Position numbers and translations under genes: made by a program. A stretch of 64,000 nt of DNA from Candidatus Aminicenantota bacterium (lineage in GTDB: Bacteria > Acidobacteriota > Aminicenantia > Aminicenantales > Aminicenantaceae): assembly GCA_014727835.1 (NCBI GenBank), contig WJMT01000129.1, positions 1-64,000 on the forward strand, given 5' to 3'. Positions 45,113 through 54,056 of the stretch are shown one piece after another; within the stretch, counting starts at the first letter, position 1, and the number at the start of each line of letters is the position of its first letter. Under the pieces are notes generated by a model. It was not told the DNA's origin, ran no database searches, and saw only the letters and a program-made list of their open reading frames with translations.

Positions 45113-45279
45113 TGATATTTGGCATTAATATACCAGCAGGGGAATATATTGCAACTTTTGTTTATCACACAAAGAAAAAAAATATTTTTTTTGAGCTCTT
45201 TTTATGGAAGAGAAGGAATCCCCAGGGGAATGATCTAACAAATCCCGCCACTTGTTTGCGAATGGTCCGGGGCCGTGAT

Positions 45280-46203
45280 TTATTCCAAAATATTCAAAGC
45301 AGAAGGAAGAATAGAGGCTTGAAAATCTCTAATCCCAGGAATGATTTGGCCGTCGTATTGAATATTGATCGGCTCTTGAGAAGAGACTGAAAAACTTTTA
45401 TTTTGGAGATACCGAATTTCTTTTTTGTGCTTGTGTTTTTGCCTCCATACAGAGTAAGCAAACCGGGCTGTGTGCATGAAAGAAGTGGTGTGAATGATGC
45501 TGCAGTCCAGTTTTCCGTCAAAGGGAGAGGCCCAAGGACACACCCTCAGTCCTCCGGCATAACAAGGAACATTGGAAAAGACCACAATGGAAGATTCAAT
45601 ATTGTGTGTGGAGTCATCTGAGGACAATTGAATTTTCATGGGAATGTTTTGATGCTGGAAGGAATGGCGGGCTCCTAAAAAACCAGCCCAGACCTGGATG
45701 AGTTTTCCGTATTTAGCCCGCAGGGGATGTTGCTTCCAGTAATGAGCCACAAATTGATTGATGGTGGCCCCCAGGCCTAGACTGAGAGAACCCACGAAAT
45801 AAATTTTTTCTGACCTTCCTTTTATTTCCAGTAAACCAAGGTCCATCTGCCGGGTTTTGCTCTCCAGCAAAGATTGGATTGTAGAATCAACGGAATGGAT
45901 TCCAAGAGACATGGCAATGTCATTGGCAGAACCCGTGGGCATGAGATACAGAGTGGGTTGATAGGGGCTTTTGTGAATCTCAGAAGCAGCGATCTGAAAG
46001 GAGGTATCCCCACCCACGACCAGAATGACTTGGAATGACCTGGCTTTTTCTTGAGCCAGCTGTCTGAAGTGGTTTTCTGATCGGGAACAGAACCATTGGA
46101 AAGGTATGGAGTTCTGCTTTAACAGGGCTTTGATGCGGTCTTCTTTTTTTAAGGACAGCCCCCGCCCAGAGGACGGATTGAACAGAATGGCCATTTTGTC
46201 CAT
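45280..46203 (-). CDS. Diacylglycerol-kinase-like lipid kinase with altered GGDGT motif
   Basis: 307 residues. MAILFNPSSGRG and MPTGSANDIAMSLGI (near residue 90) place it in the DAGK catalytic family, which phosphorylates lipids at the inner membrane. The nucleotide-binding GGDGT is VVGGDTSF here (near residue 63), one glycine short, so activity or nucleotide use may differ. The gene heads a run of lipid genes on the same strand. A TGATATAAT extended -10 (46222-46214 region) lies 11 bases before ATG 46203, implying a very short leader. Confidence 0.82.
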   Translation of the reverse strand: MDKMAILFNPSSGRGLSLKKEDRIKALLKQNSIPFQWFCSRSENHFRQLAQEKARSFQVILVVGGDTSFQIAASEIHKSPYQPTLYLMPTGSANDIAMSLGIHSVDSTIQSLLESKTRQMDLGLLEIKGRSEKIYFVGSLSLGLGATINQFVAHYWKQHPLRAKYGKLIQVWAGFLGARHSFQHQNIPMKIQLSSDDSTHNIESSIVVFSNVPCYAGGLRVCPWASPFDGKLDCSIIHTTSFMHTARFAYSVWRQKHKHKKEIRYLQNKSFSVSSQEPINIQYDGQIIPGIRDFQASILPSALNILE

Positions 46204-46277
46204 GTTGGTTTTTGATTATATCACAGCAGCGGCTTTCATAAAATGCGGCCGGAAATTTTTGATGTGTGGTTTCAACA

Positions 46278-46306
46278 TTGACACATCCCTATAAATATTA
46301 TAGAAT
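46278..46306 (+). promoter_or_regulatory. Consensus promoter of a small transcription unit
   Basis: TTGACA (46278-46283), 17-base spacer, TAGAAT (46301-46306). It drives a unit that ends at the terminator 46432-46480. Confidence 0.72.
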
Positions 46307-46333
46307 AAGTAAAAAACTGACAGAGGAGGAAAA

Positions 46334-46387
46334 ATGAAGAGATTCGTCCTACCAAGAGTGGCGCATTGTTCCGAGGGTTGTTTATAG
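46334..46387 (+). CDS. Candidate small protein of 17 residues
   Basis: ATG 46334 to TAG 46387 encodes MKRFVLPRVAHCSEGCL. A strong site, AGAGGAGG (46323-46330), is positioned correctly, a consensus promoter lies just upstream and a strong terminator follows 45 bases later. It has two cysteines. It could be a real small protein or the leader of a small RNA. Nothing similar is known to me. The transcript would be about 170 bases and independent of neighbouring genes, which lie on the other strand. Confidence 0.5.
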   Translation: MKRFVLPRVAHCSEGCL

Positions 46388-46431
46388 GAATCCTGAGCAG
46401 GATGTAAAACTGCTTATTCAAATCGATACTT

Positions 46432-46480
46432 AAAAAAAAGCCCTGCATCCCTTAAACCAAAAAGGGACAGGGCTTTTTTA
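46432..46480. terminator. Strong bidirectional terminator
   Basis: AAAAAAGCCCTG pairs with CAGGGCTTTTTT, with inner TCCCTT/AAGGGA. Runs of A and T on both sides let it work on both strands, ending the small plus-strand unit and the minus-strand DUF2061 gene. Confidence 0.9.
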
Positions 46481-46801
46481 ATCGATGTAGCCTAAATCTT
46501 TCAGTTTTTTTACGATGACCTCTCTGTCTTGAGGTTCCAGTTTCCGGTTGACTGGAATATCAGAGAGAGGATGGTCTTTCTTTCCGAATTTGATCTTATT
46601 CCATATTCTTTCATGCAGGTAATAAAACAGAATTTTAGCAATGACCTCCACCAATCCCACTCCTATGGACAGAAAAATTTCTTTGGTGAAGAGATAGACA
46701 ATGGTCATAGTAGTGAGGGTGGCCACTACCCGCCAGCTGATGGATTTGAATACTGTTCGAGTGTGGTCTATGATGTCGATTCTGCGGTTGGGTTTGTTCA
46801 T
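46478..46801 (-). CDS. DUF2061 family membrane protein
   Basis: 107 residues. KSISWRVVATLTT and EVIAKILFYYLHERIWNKI are the DUF2061 signature, with two or three hydrophobic segments. The function of the family is not known. Its stop codon overlaps the T-rich arm of the terminator at 46432-46480. Confidence 0.85.
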   Translation of the reverse strand: MNKPNRRIDIIDHTRTVFKSISWRVVATLTTMTIVYLFTKEIFLSIGVGLVEVIAKILFYYLHERIWNKIKFGKKDHPLSDIPVNRKLEPQDREVIVKKLKDLGYID

Positions 46802-46854
46802 ATTTCACTCCTGCATCAATTATACAGGGAAAAATCCAAATTGCAATAAAATTC

Positions 46855-46892
46855 AGGGAAGGCACAATCTTCAATGTCGCTTCAGCCACCCC
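46855..46892 (+). repeat. Fragment of repeat family 1 joined to family 2
   Basis: GGAAGGCACAATCTTCAATG and TCGCTTCAGCCA match the right-end portion of family 1 (905-938). AGCCACCC (46884-46891) then pairs with GGGTGGCT (46913-46920), the start of the adjoining family 2 copy. Confidence 0.6.
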
Positions 46893-46912
46893 TGGATTTT
46901 ACGAGGCTTGGA

Positions 46913-47145
46913 GGGTGGCTTGTGCGAGATACAGGCATGAAGGTGCAGTCCTTCACTGCGAATGCCCTGTAACGAAACATATGCAGTGAGATGGGCTGGT
47001 TTGAAAAGTAAAAAAATGGAAAATAAGATTGAAAATATAAACAAGAAAAATGTTCAAATTATTGCTTTTGAAAAAAACTTGCAAATCGCTAAAAAGAAAA
47101 TGATAATGAAAACATCGCCGTTTTTTTATGAATAGTCCAGGTCAG
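46913..47145 (+). repeat. Dispersed repeat family 2, copy A
   Basis: About 220 bases resembling 55230-55449 throughout. Shared blocks include GGCATGAAGGTG, TCCTTCACTGCGAATG, ATGCAGTGAGATGGGCT, AATAAGATT, AAGAAAATGATAAT and TTTTTTTATGAATAG. No gene is present in the whole 46802-47200 gap, which holds this copy and the family 1 fragment. It ends just before tRNA-Ser(GCT). Confidence 0.8.
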
Positions 47146-47200
47146 TATTTAAATTATGTTTTGAAAAATGGTAGAATATCTTTGATTTTGAGGGATTATC

Positions 47201-47294
<94 letters not shown>

Positions 47295-47349
47295 TTTTTT
47301 TATTCACCCATCATAGACCAATGAGGGGCAAGGAAAAGGCTTTTTTTCA

Positions 47350-48486
47350 ATGAAGATTCGAACGATCACTACTGGATTCAACCTTGAAATGCCTCTATCT
47401 GAAAAACAAATCAAACAAATCACGGATTTCACCAAACGGGTTCAATCCGAGTACACGAAACAGGGTTATGAAGTTCAGACACTCAGGATTGTTACTCAAC
47501 CCTGGGAGGAATATGTCTCTTCCCCTTCTCAGATCAAAAAATGGGTCCAGGATTTTGAACAGCTTTCTCAGTCTCACGGAATCCATTATTTCAACATCGG
47601 AACCACCTGCAATGCAGAGAACATTCCTCTCATTTATGACCTCATACAGCTGACTTCAACAGGATTCTGCACGGTCATGGTCGCAGACCAGCAAAGGACT
47701 GATTATGTCGCCGCCCGAAAAACAGCCGAATTGATCAAAAAATTGGCTTCTGTTGATAAAGACGGGTTTACTAACTTGAGGTTTGCTGCTGTTTTCAATA
47801 CAGAGGCCGGAAGTCCTTTTTTTCCTGCAGCGTTTCATCAGGGTCCGGTTTCATTTGGTATCGGAACTGAAAACAGTGACCTAGTGAGACAGGCTTTTTC
47901 AAAGGCGGAAAACATACAGGATGCCCAGCAATGGCTGGTCAGAATACTGGAGACGGAATTCAAGAAAATAGAAAACATCGCCCGGGATATCAGTGACAAA
48001 GAGGGTATTTCCTACAACGGCATTGATGTCTCCATTGCCCCTTCTGTGGATGAGAAGCAAAGCATTGCCTATGCTTTTGAAAAATTGGGTTTGGGACGAT
48101 TCGGAGAAGTGGGGACCCTGGCTGTGGCCAAATGTGTGACAGACTCTCTGAGCTGTCTGGACATAAAAAAATGCGGTTATTCAGGGCTTATGCTGCCTGT
48201 TTTAGAGGATTTTGGCCTGGCTGTGAGAAATAAAGAAAAAAAATTCAACATCACTGATATTTTGCTTTATTCTGCTGTTTGCGGGACTGGTCTGGATACC
48301 ATTCCTCTTCCGGGAGACGTATCAACAGATAAATTATTTGCTCTGCTTCTGGACATTGCATCTCTTTCCAACAAACTGGACAAACCTTTGTCAGCTCGAT
48401 TGATGCCTGTTCCTCATAAGAAATCAGGTGAGATGACTTCCTTTTCATTTGATTATTTTGCCAACACCGATATAATGGAAATTTAA
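47350..48486 (+). CDS. DUF711 (UPF0210) family protein
   Basis: 378 residues. Conserved family blocks: KIRTITTGFNL, FNIGTTCNAENIPLI, YNGIDVSIAPSVDEKQSIA and CGYSGLMLPVLEDFGLA. The family is related in structure to glycyl-radical enzyme folds but its reaction is not established. This member is shorter than the usual length of about 450, mainly at the C-terminus as far as visible. It precedes a GAF protein by 13 bases. Confidence 0.85.
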   Translation: MKIRTITTGFNLEMPLSEKQIKQITDFTKRVQSEYTKQGYEVQTLRIVTQPWEEYVSSPSQIKKWVQDFEQLSQSHGIHYFNIGTTCNAENIPLIYDLIQLTSTGFCTVMVADQQRTDYVAARKTAELIKKLASVDKDGFTNLRFAAVFNTEAGSPFFPAAFHQGPVSFGIGTENSDLVRQAFSKAENIQDAQQWLVRILETEFKKIENIARDISDKEGISYNGIDVSIAPSVDEKQSIAYAFEKLGLGRFGEVGTLAVAKCVTDSLSCLDIKKCGYSGLMLPVLEDFGLAVRNKEKKFNITDILLYSAVCGTGLDTIPLPGDVSTDKLFALLLDIASLSNKLDKPLSARLMPVPHKKSGEMTSFSFDYFANTDIMEI

Positions 48487-48499
48487 AAGGGGAGTTTGA

Positions 48500-49528
48500 A
48501 TGATCAGAGAAAACGAATATAAAATCTTGGATGAGTACCTGGAGCTTTCCCTGTTTGCTGACGTTGAACTGGGATTGGCTGCTGCCCAAAAAATAGATGA
48601 AGCGATGGAACATGTGATGGAGAAAATCGGGGAAATGCTCTCACCGCTCAGCTGGTCGCTCATTTTGTATGATTCGCAGAGAGATGTGCTCTTTTTCAAG
48701 AAAACAAAAGGAAAAAGTGCAAACAGATTAGAAGGAAAAGATATCCCAAAACGCAAAGGTCTGGCTAGCTGGATTTTTAAAAATGCAAAGCCCCTTTTGG
48801 TTATAGATGTCTCCAAAGAATCCAAATTTCATCCTTATATCAATAAATTGACCGGATTTAAGGCCCGCTCTGTATTAGGGATTCCCCTCAAAGTGAAGGA
48901 GAATGTGATAGGAATCATTGAACTGATTGACAAAACCACCAAGGAGAGATTCGGAGAGAGTGATTTGAAGATCCTGCAGACGATCACTGACTATGCTGTT
49001 CTGGCCGTGGAAAAAATATATTATTTGGGGGCAATAGAGAACATGTCAAGAATCGAGCCTTTGACCGGTCTGCTCAACCCCAGACATTTTGTCAAAGTGG
49101 CGGAAAGAGAAAGTGAAAGATGCAAGCGCTATGGACGGCCTTTGACTCTGATGACCCTAAGCATTGAAAATTTGGAAGAAATTCATAGGAAAAACGGATC
49201 TGAGTTCAGAGATACGATGCTCAAGAATCTGGCAGATATTCTCAAAAACAATATAAGAAAAATCGACACTCCGTGCAGATATAAGGAGAATGAATTTTTC
49301 GTCCTGATGCCAAACACAAAAAAGCATGAAGCGGAAAATGTGAGACAGAGGATCATCAAGCTCTCTAAGAAAAAATCAGACAAGAAAAAGAAAAAACAGG
49401 TCCCTTATGACTTAGACATCGAACTAAAGTCCGTGGATTCGAAAAATGTCTCAGAGCTCCAAGAGATGATTTCCAAAGAATTCAACCTTGGGGATAAAAA
49501 AAAGAAAAAACCTTTGAAAAAAAGCTGA
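48500..49528 (+). CDS. GAF domain protein with degenerate GGDEF domain
   Basis: 342 residues. A GAF domain spans about 30-170 (KGLASWIFKNAKPLLVIDVSKE, SVLGIPLKVKENVIGIIEL). A GGDEF-like domain follows (about 180-320), recognisable by EPLTGLLNPRHF, but the signature is RYKENEF instead of RYGGDEF, so catalysis should be lost. The C-terminus is lysine-rich. It may bind a ligand without making cyclic di-GMP. GGGGAG precedes the start. Confidence 0.82.
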   Translation: MIRENEYKILDEYLELSLFADVELGLAAAQKIDEAMEHVMEKIGEMLSPLSWSLILYDSQRDVLFFKKTKGKSANRLEGKDIPKRKGLASWIFKNAKPLLVIDVSKESKFHPYINKLTGFKARSVLGIPLKVKENVIGIIELIDKTTKERFGESDLKILQTITDYAVLAVEKIYYLGAIENMSRIEPLTGLLNPRHFVKVAERESERCKRYGRPLTLMTLSIENLEEIHRKNGSEFRDTMLKNLADILKNNIRKIDTPCRYKENEFFVLMPNTKKHEAENVRQRIIKLSKKKSDKKKKKQVPYDLDIELKSVDSKNVSELQEMISKEFNLGDKKKKKPLKKS

Positions 49529-49553
49529 AACTCAGACCATATTTTTCAGCTTT
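49521..49553. terminator. Inverted repeat over two convergent stop codons
   Basis: AAAGCTGAAA (49521-49530) pairs with TTTCAGCTTT (49544-49553), a perfect 10-bp stem with A/T flanks. It contains the stop of the GAF gene and the last codons of the MetH gene, so it can end transcription both ways. Confidence 0.7.
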
Positions 49554-51931
49554 CTCAGAGCACTCATAGCGTCTCCGGCATATGCATCAGCTCCGCATTT
49601 CTGTGAAAAGGCGGATGATACAGCAGCTCCTCCGATGATAATCTGAATCTCAGGAGCCTTCTTCTTTTTGAGCTGAATCACTTCCTCAATGTATTCCAAG
49701 GAAGAGGTCATCAGTGCGGACAGGCCGATGAATTCACAGTTTTCATTCACAGCTGTTGAAATGATTTCCTTTGAAGCCACATTTTTTCCCAAGTCTATGA
49801 CTTCAAAGCCTGAATTGCTGAGCACTAAGGCTACAATATTTTTTCCGATGTCATGAAGGTCGCCTTGGACCGTAGCCAGGACGATCTTTGATTTTGTTTG
49901 AACCGGTCCTTTTTCCGGAAAAGTTTTTTCAATGATCTGGGAAGCACCCTCCATGGCTTCTGCTGAAAGAATCAATTGAGGGAGAAAATATTTTTTCTGT
50001 TCATAGTATTGTCCCACTAATTCCAGGGCAGGAGACAATATTTTTTTCAGAAGTTCAAGTCCGTTCTCTCCTTGTTCAATGAGATGCGAGGTGATTTTTT
50101 GGGCATCTTTTTTTTCTCCCTCCACAATGGCATTGAACAGTTCATCCTTCTTGGATTGGAATGCTGGTTTCTGTTCTGTTTCTTCGGCCTCTTCTTGGAC
50201 GTTTCCAAAAGTGCGGATAAATTGGCGGAGTCCGGGATCTTTGCCCTTGAATGTATCGCAGGCTTTTGTGGTGTCCATAAGGTCTTTGTCCAGAGGATTG
50301 AGAATAGCTGAATCCAGACCTCTGTCAATCGCCATGGTGAGAAAGATTTGATTCAGACGTCTTCGGTTGGGGAGGCCGTGGGAGATGTTGGATAATCCCA
50401 GAACAGAAGGTGTTTTCATCTGTTTGATTTTTTTGAGTGCAGCCAGAGTCTCTGAAGCGCTTTTCGGAGAAGAGGCATGGGATAATACAATCGGATCAAT
50501 GAGGATATCGGATTTTGTGAGTCCGTATTCATAGGCTTTTTGGATTAAATGTTCAATGATGTTGATTCTTTGGTCTGAATTATCAGGGATGCCCCTATCA
50601 TCCATGGCTAATAGAATCACTCCAGCCCCGTATTTTTTAGCAAGGGGAAGTAATTTTTGGTATTTCTTTGTCTCCCCACTGATACTGTTGATAACAGCTT
50701 TTCCCGCATAGCACTGGAGTGCTTTTTCAAGGGAGGAAGGATTGTTGTTATCTAAAAACAAAGGAAGCTTTGAAACAGACTGGATTTCCAGAACAGCTGA
50801 AGAGAAAAAATCCGGGTTTTGGTCTCCGGATTGGCCCAGGTTGATATCCAGGGCATGAGCTCCGGCCTGTTCTTGTCTTCGGGCCAAGCTTCGGGCCAAG
50901 CTGAGTTTTTCCGATTTGAATTCTTGGTCCAATTCTTTTCTGGAAAAGGGATTGATGTTTTCGCCCACCGCCTTGAACGGCTCTGAACCTCCGATAAACA
51001 GACAGGAATTTCTGCTCGAACTGCGAAAATAAGATGGGATCCGGGCTCTTTTTTGGGGCTTTTTCCCCTTAAGCTTCTCTGCAATGAGTTTGATGTGCCG
51101 GGAAGAAGTGCCGCAGCATCCACCAATGATGTGGGCTCCGGACCGATAAAATTCAACAGCATATTTCAGATATTCTACAGGGCCCAGGGGAAAGCGGATC
51201 CTATTTTTTCTTTTCTCAGGGATGCCGGCATTGGCATAGACGATCAGGGGCTTATCTGTATGCATTTGGTATTGATTGAGAGCGGATTTGAAGTCCCGGG
51301 GATGTCTTCCGCAGTTGATTCCCACAATGTCTGCGGAAGTGGATGAAAGAGTGATGGCAGCGGTTTCGGGATCTGTTCCTGTGACCGTAAGGTTTTCCTC
51401 CAGAGGATAGGTGATGGATACAGCAATGGGCAGTGATGTGGTTTCTTGAGCAGCCAGAAGAGCTGTTTTGGCCTCAAGAATATCGATTTGTGTCTCAATA
51501 AGAAGAAGGTCTGCTCCTCCTTGCTCCAGCCATTGAGACTGTTCTGCAAAAACCTCATACGCTTGTTGAAACGTGATCTCTCCGAGGGGTTTGATGAGTT
51601 CACCCATGGACCCAATCGAACCTGCGATATACACGGAATGTGGGCTTGCTGCTCTTTTCGCCAGTTCCAAAGCCGACAGATTGATATCTTTGCATCGATC
51701 TTCCAGGCCGTATTCAGCGAGCTTGATTCTGTTGGCTCCCAGGGTGTTGGTCTCTATGATATCAGCTCCTGCATCCACAAAAGCTTTATGGATCCGGATG
51801 ATGACTTCAGGATCTTCCAGATTGAGCTGTTCAGGAATGTCAAATTGTTTCCCTGTTTGTTCCATGACTTCAGTACCCATCCCTCCGTCAAGGATCAGAA
51901 TTCGGTCTTTAATCTCTCTGAGAATATTCAT
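49532..51931 (-). CDS. metH: Cobalamin-dependent methionine synthase, short form
   Basis: 799 residues. Order: homocysteine methyltransferase domain with zinc cysteines in GINCG (near 203) and GGCCG (near 272); pterin-binding domain (about 315-570, AGAHALDINLGQSG); B12 cap (about 590-670); and B12-binding domain with DLHDIGKN (near 692). The AdoMet-dependent reactivation domain of full MetH is absent, so a separate activator or a different methyl donor is needed. It probably forms an operon with argS upstream. No strong ribosome-binding site. Confidence 0.88.
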   Translation of the reverse strand: MNILREIKDRILILDGGMGTEVMEQTGKQFDIPEQLNLEDPEVIIRIHKAFVDAGADIIETNTLGANRIKLAEYGLEDRCKDINLSALELAKRAASPHSVYIAGSIGSMGELIKPLGEITFQQAYEVFAEQSQWLEQGGADLLLIETQIDILEAKTALLAAQETTSLPIAVSITYPLEENLTVTGTDPETAAITLSSTSADIVGINCGRHPRDFKSALNQYQMHTDKPLIVYANAGIPEKRKNRIRFPLGPVEYLKYAVEFYRSGAHIIGGCCGTSSRHIKLIAEKLKGKKPQKRARIPSYFRSSSRNSCLFIGGSEPFKAVGENINPFSRKELDQEFKSEKLSLARSLARRQEQAGAHALDINLGQSGDQNPDFFSSAVLEIQSVSKLPLFLDNNNPSSLEKALQCYAGKAVINSISGETKKYQKLLPLAKKYGAGVILLAMDDRGIPDNSDQRINIIEHLIQKAYEYGLTKSDILIDPIVLSHASSPKSASETLAALKKIKQMKTPSVLGLSNISHGLPNRRRLNQIFLTMAIDRGLDSAILNPLDKDLMDTTKACDTFKGKDPGLRQFIRTFGNVQEEAEETEQKPAFQSKKDELFNAIVEGEKKDAQKITSHLIEQGENGLELLKKILSPALELVGQYYEQKKYFLPQLILSAEAMEGASQIIEKTFPEKGPVQTKSKIVLATVQGDLHDIGKNIVALVLSNSGFEVIDLGKNVASKEIISTAVNENCEFIGLSALMTSSLEYIEEVIQLKKKKAPEIQIIIGGAAVSSAFSQKCGADAYAGDAMSALRKLKNMV

Positions 51932-51968
51932 TTTTGTTCACTGTTTGCCATTTCCTAACCCTGTTTTC

Positions 51969-53906
51969 TTACATCTGTTTGGGTTGTGGAATGCCCATCA
52001 AATCCAATGCTTTTTGTAAAATGTTATATATATAGCCAATAATAAGAATTCTCAAATTTCTGATTTTTTCATCTTTTTCCTGGATAACAGAGTACTTGTG
52101 ATAATAGGCATTGAATTTTTGGCAGAGATTAAAAGTGTATTTCGCTAAATGGAGAAACTCAAGAGTGCGGGTGGAATGAAGCACTTCTTCATCCAATTGA
52201 GAACCGTGAAGAACCAGGTCCCAATAGTCATCCTGTTCATTAGCTGGTAATGAATTCAAAGACAGGCTCTGAGACAAAATATCGGATCTGAGGGATTCTT
52301 TTTCTGCATGCTTCTTTATCCCCAGTTTGTTGAAGATGCTGTTGATCCGCACCAAAGTGTACTGCAAGTAAGGACCGGTTTCCCCTTCAAAACTCAACAC
52401 ATCTTCAAAATCAAACACAATGATGGAATTTCGGGCGAATTTGAGCATAAAATATCTGAGAGCACCGCAGGCAATGTCCGTGGCTGTTTGGGCTTTCTTT
52501 GGGGCCGGCCAATCCGAATTTCTCTGTTCCACTTCATTTAGGGCTTTTTGTTCCAGCCGGTCCATGAGGTCGTCTGCTTTGATCCCCAGACCTTTTCTTC
52601 CTGAAACTTCAAGAAAATCTTTGTCCTGTTCCTCTTCAGAGACATTATACCCCAGCTCCTGAAGGCTTTTGGGTGAGAGGGCGACCATTTCATAGGAAAA
52701 ATGGACTGATTTTTCAGCCTGCTCTTTAAATTTCAAGGACTTCAATCCCTGTGTCACCACTTGTTGGGGATAAGCCTGGCGGGCATCTATGACATTATAG
52801 ACCCGGCTAGCTTTTCCAAAGTCCTTTTTGTGGTGAGTTTTGTGGGAAGAAGTGATCCAAACGGTTTGAGAATTTTGCTGGATAAAGGGCTCATAAAAAA
52901 AGTCAGCATCAAGGAGACCGAATTTCCAGAGTTGATAGGCGATATCTTTTCCCACATAGGTGACGGTATGGTTGGAACGGACCAGAATTTTTTCTTGCTC
53001 TGCCTTGCCTTCCAACTTGATAACCCAACATCCTTTGTGTTTTCCACTGTCCACAAAATAAGCGGCATTTTTGTCTTTCAGAAGATTGAACGCGCTTTCC
53101 CAGAATTTAAGGATGATGATATCACTTTCACAGGCCAGCAGATCATAACTCACTCCCAGTCTTTTCATGGTTCGGAGATGAGCTTTGAGTATCTGTCTTG
53201 ACACATAGAGGGCCACATCACTTTCTGGTTTTTTGCCGAGTTCAATATTTTTCAGAATGTCTGCTTTTCTGTCTTGGGCTTCGGGATTGTCTCTGAGGAA
53301 ACGGGTGGTCTGAGTGTACAGATCCCAGCAGTAATGATCGAATCGCCCCTTGATTTTTTGAATCTCTTTGAGGTTCTTTTTTTCGATTTCTAAAAAACCA
53401 AACACCACATCTGCGACCTGGACTCCGGTATCATCAATGTAATTCTGGACTTCCACCTGTTCTCCCTTGTACTGCTGACAGCGGACCAAGGTATCCCCGA
53501 GGCATGAGTTTCTGAGGTGACCGATATGAGCTGCTTTATTGGGATTGATAGAGGTGTGTTCCACGATCACTTTTGTTTCGTCTGCAGACAGTGATGTCTC
53601 TTCTGATTTCTCAAGCTGATTCAGAAAAAAACGATCCCGGCTGAGAAAAAGATTGATATAACCTCCGCCTGCAATCTCCACTTTGTGTATGTGTTCCAGA
53701 GAGCAGAGGAGAGGAGCCATTTGCTGGGCGATTGTGCGGGGGCTTTGTTTGAGTGTTTTCGCCAGTTTGAAGGGAAAGGAAAGGGCGAGATCTCCCATTT
53801 GAATGTCCGGGGGATAGGAGATGTCCAGGTCATGCATAGAGATGGGATATTTGGGTCCGAGAATCTGGAGAATTCTCTCTTTTAAAATGTTTTTGAGTTC
53901 GATCAT
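51969..53906 (-). CDS. argS: Arginyl-tRNA synthetase
   Basis: About 645 residues from ATG 53906 (MIELKNILKERI). Class I HIGH motif in AAHIGHLRNSCLGDTLVR (near residue 132); the KMSK site is replaced by VSGRKG near residue 430, as often in ArgRS; the DALR anticodon-binding domain is at the C-terminus. The longer reading to 54092 crosses the gcvT promoter region and is unlikely. A TGATATAAT extended -10 (53933-53926) lies 19 bases upstream, giving a leader of about 12 bases without a Shine-Dalgarno site. It diverges from gcvT. Confidence 0.94.
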   Translation of the reverse strand: MIELKNILKERILQILGPKYPISMHDLDISYPPDIQMGDLALSFPFKLAKTLKQSPRTIAQQMAPLLCSLEHIHKVEIAGGGYINLFLSRDRFFLNQLEKSEETSLSADETKVIVEHTSINPNKAAHIGHLRNSCLGDTLVRCQQYKGEQVEVQNYIDDTGVQVADVVFGFLEIEKKNLKEIQKIKGRFDHYCWDLYTQTTRFLRDNPEAQDRKADILKNIELGKKPESDVALYVSRQILKAHLRTMKRLGVSYDLLACESDIIILKFWESAFNLLKDKNAAYFVDSGKHKGCWVIKLEGKAEQEKILVRSNHTVTYVGKDIAYQLWKFGLLDADFFYEPFIQQNSQTVWITSSHKTHHKKDFGKASRVYNVIDARQAYPQQVVTQGLKSLKFKEQAEKSVHFSYEMVALSPKSLQELGYNVSEEEQDKDFLEVSGRKGLGIKADDLMDRLEQKALNEVEQRNSDWPAPKKAQTATDIACGALRYFMLKFARNSIIVFDFEDVLSFEGETGPYLQYTLVRINSIFNKLGIKKHAEKESLRSDILSQSLSLNSLPANEQDDYWDLVLHGSQLDEEVLHSTRTLEFLHLAKYTFNLCQKFNAYYHKYSVIQEKDEKIRNLRILIIGYIYNILQKALDLMGIPQPKQM

Positions 53907-54056
53907 TGTTCTGTGTTTTCGCTCCATTATATCATATCTCTCAAATGAAGCTAAAAGGAGATGCTGCAGATTTGATAAATGACCCAGGATGCTTAATTTT
54001 CTTGCATATGTGAGTATTATATGATAGTAAATTGTTTTATTGAGGAAAGGATCATC

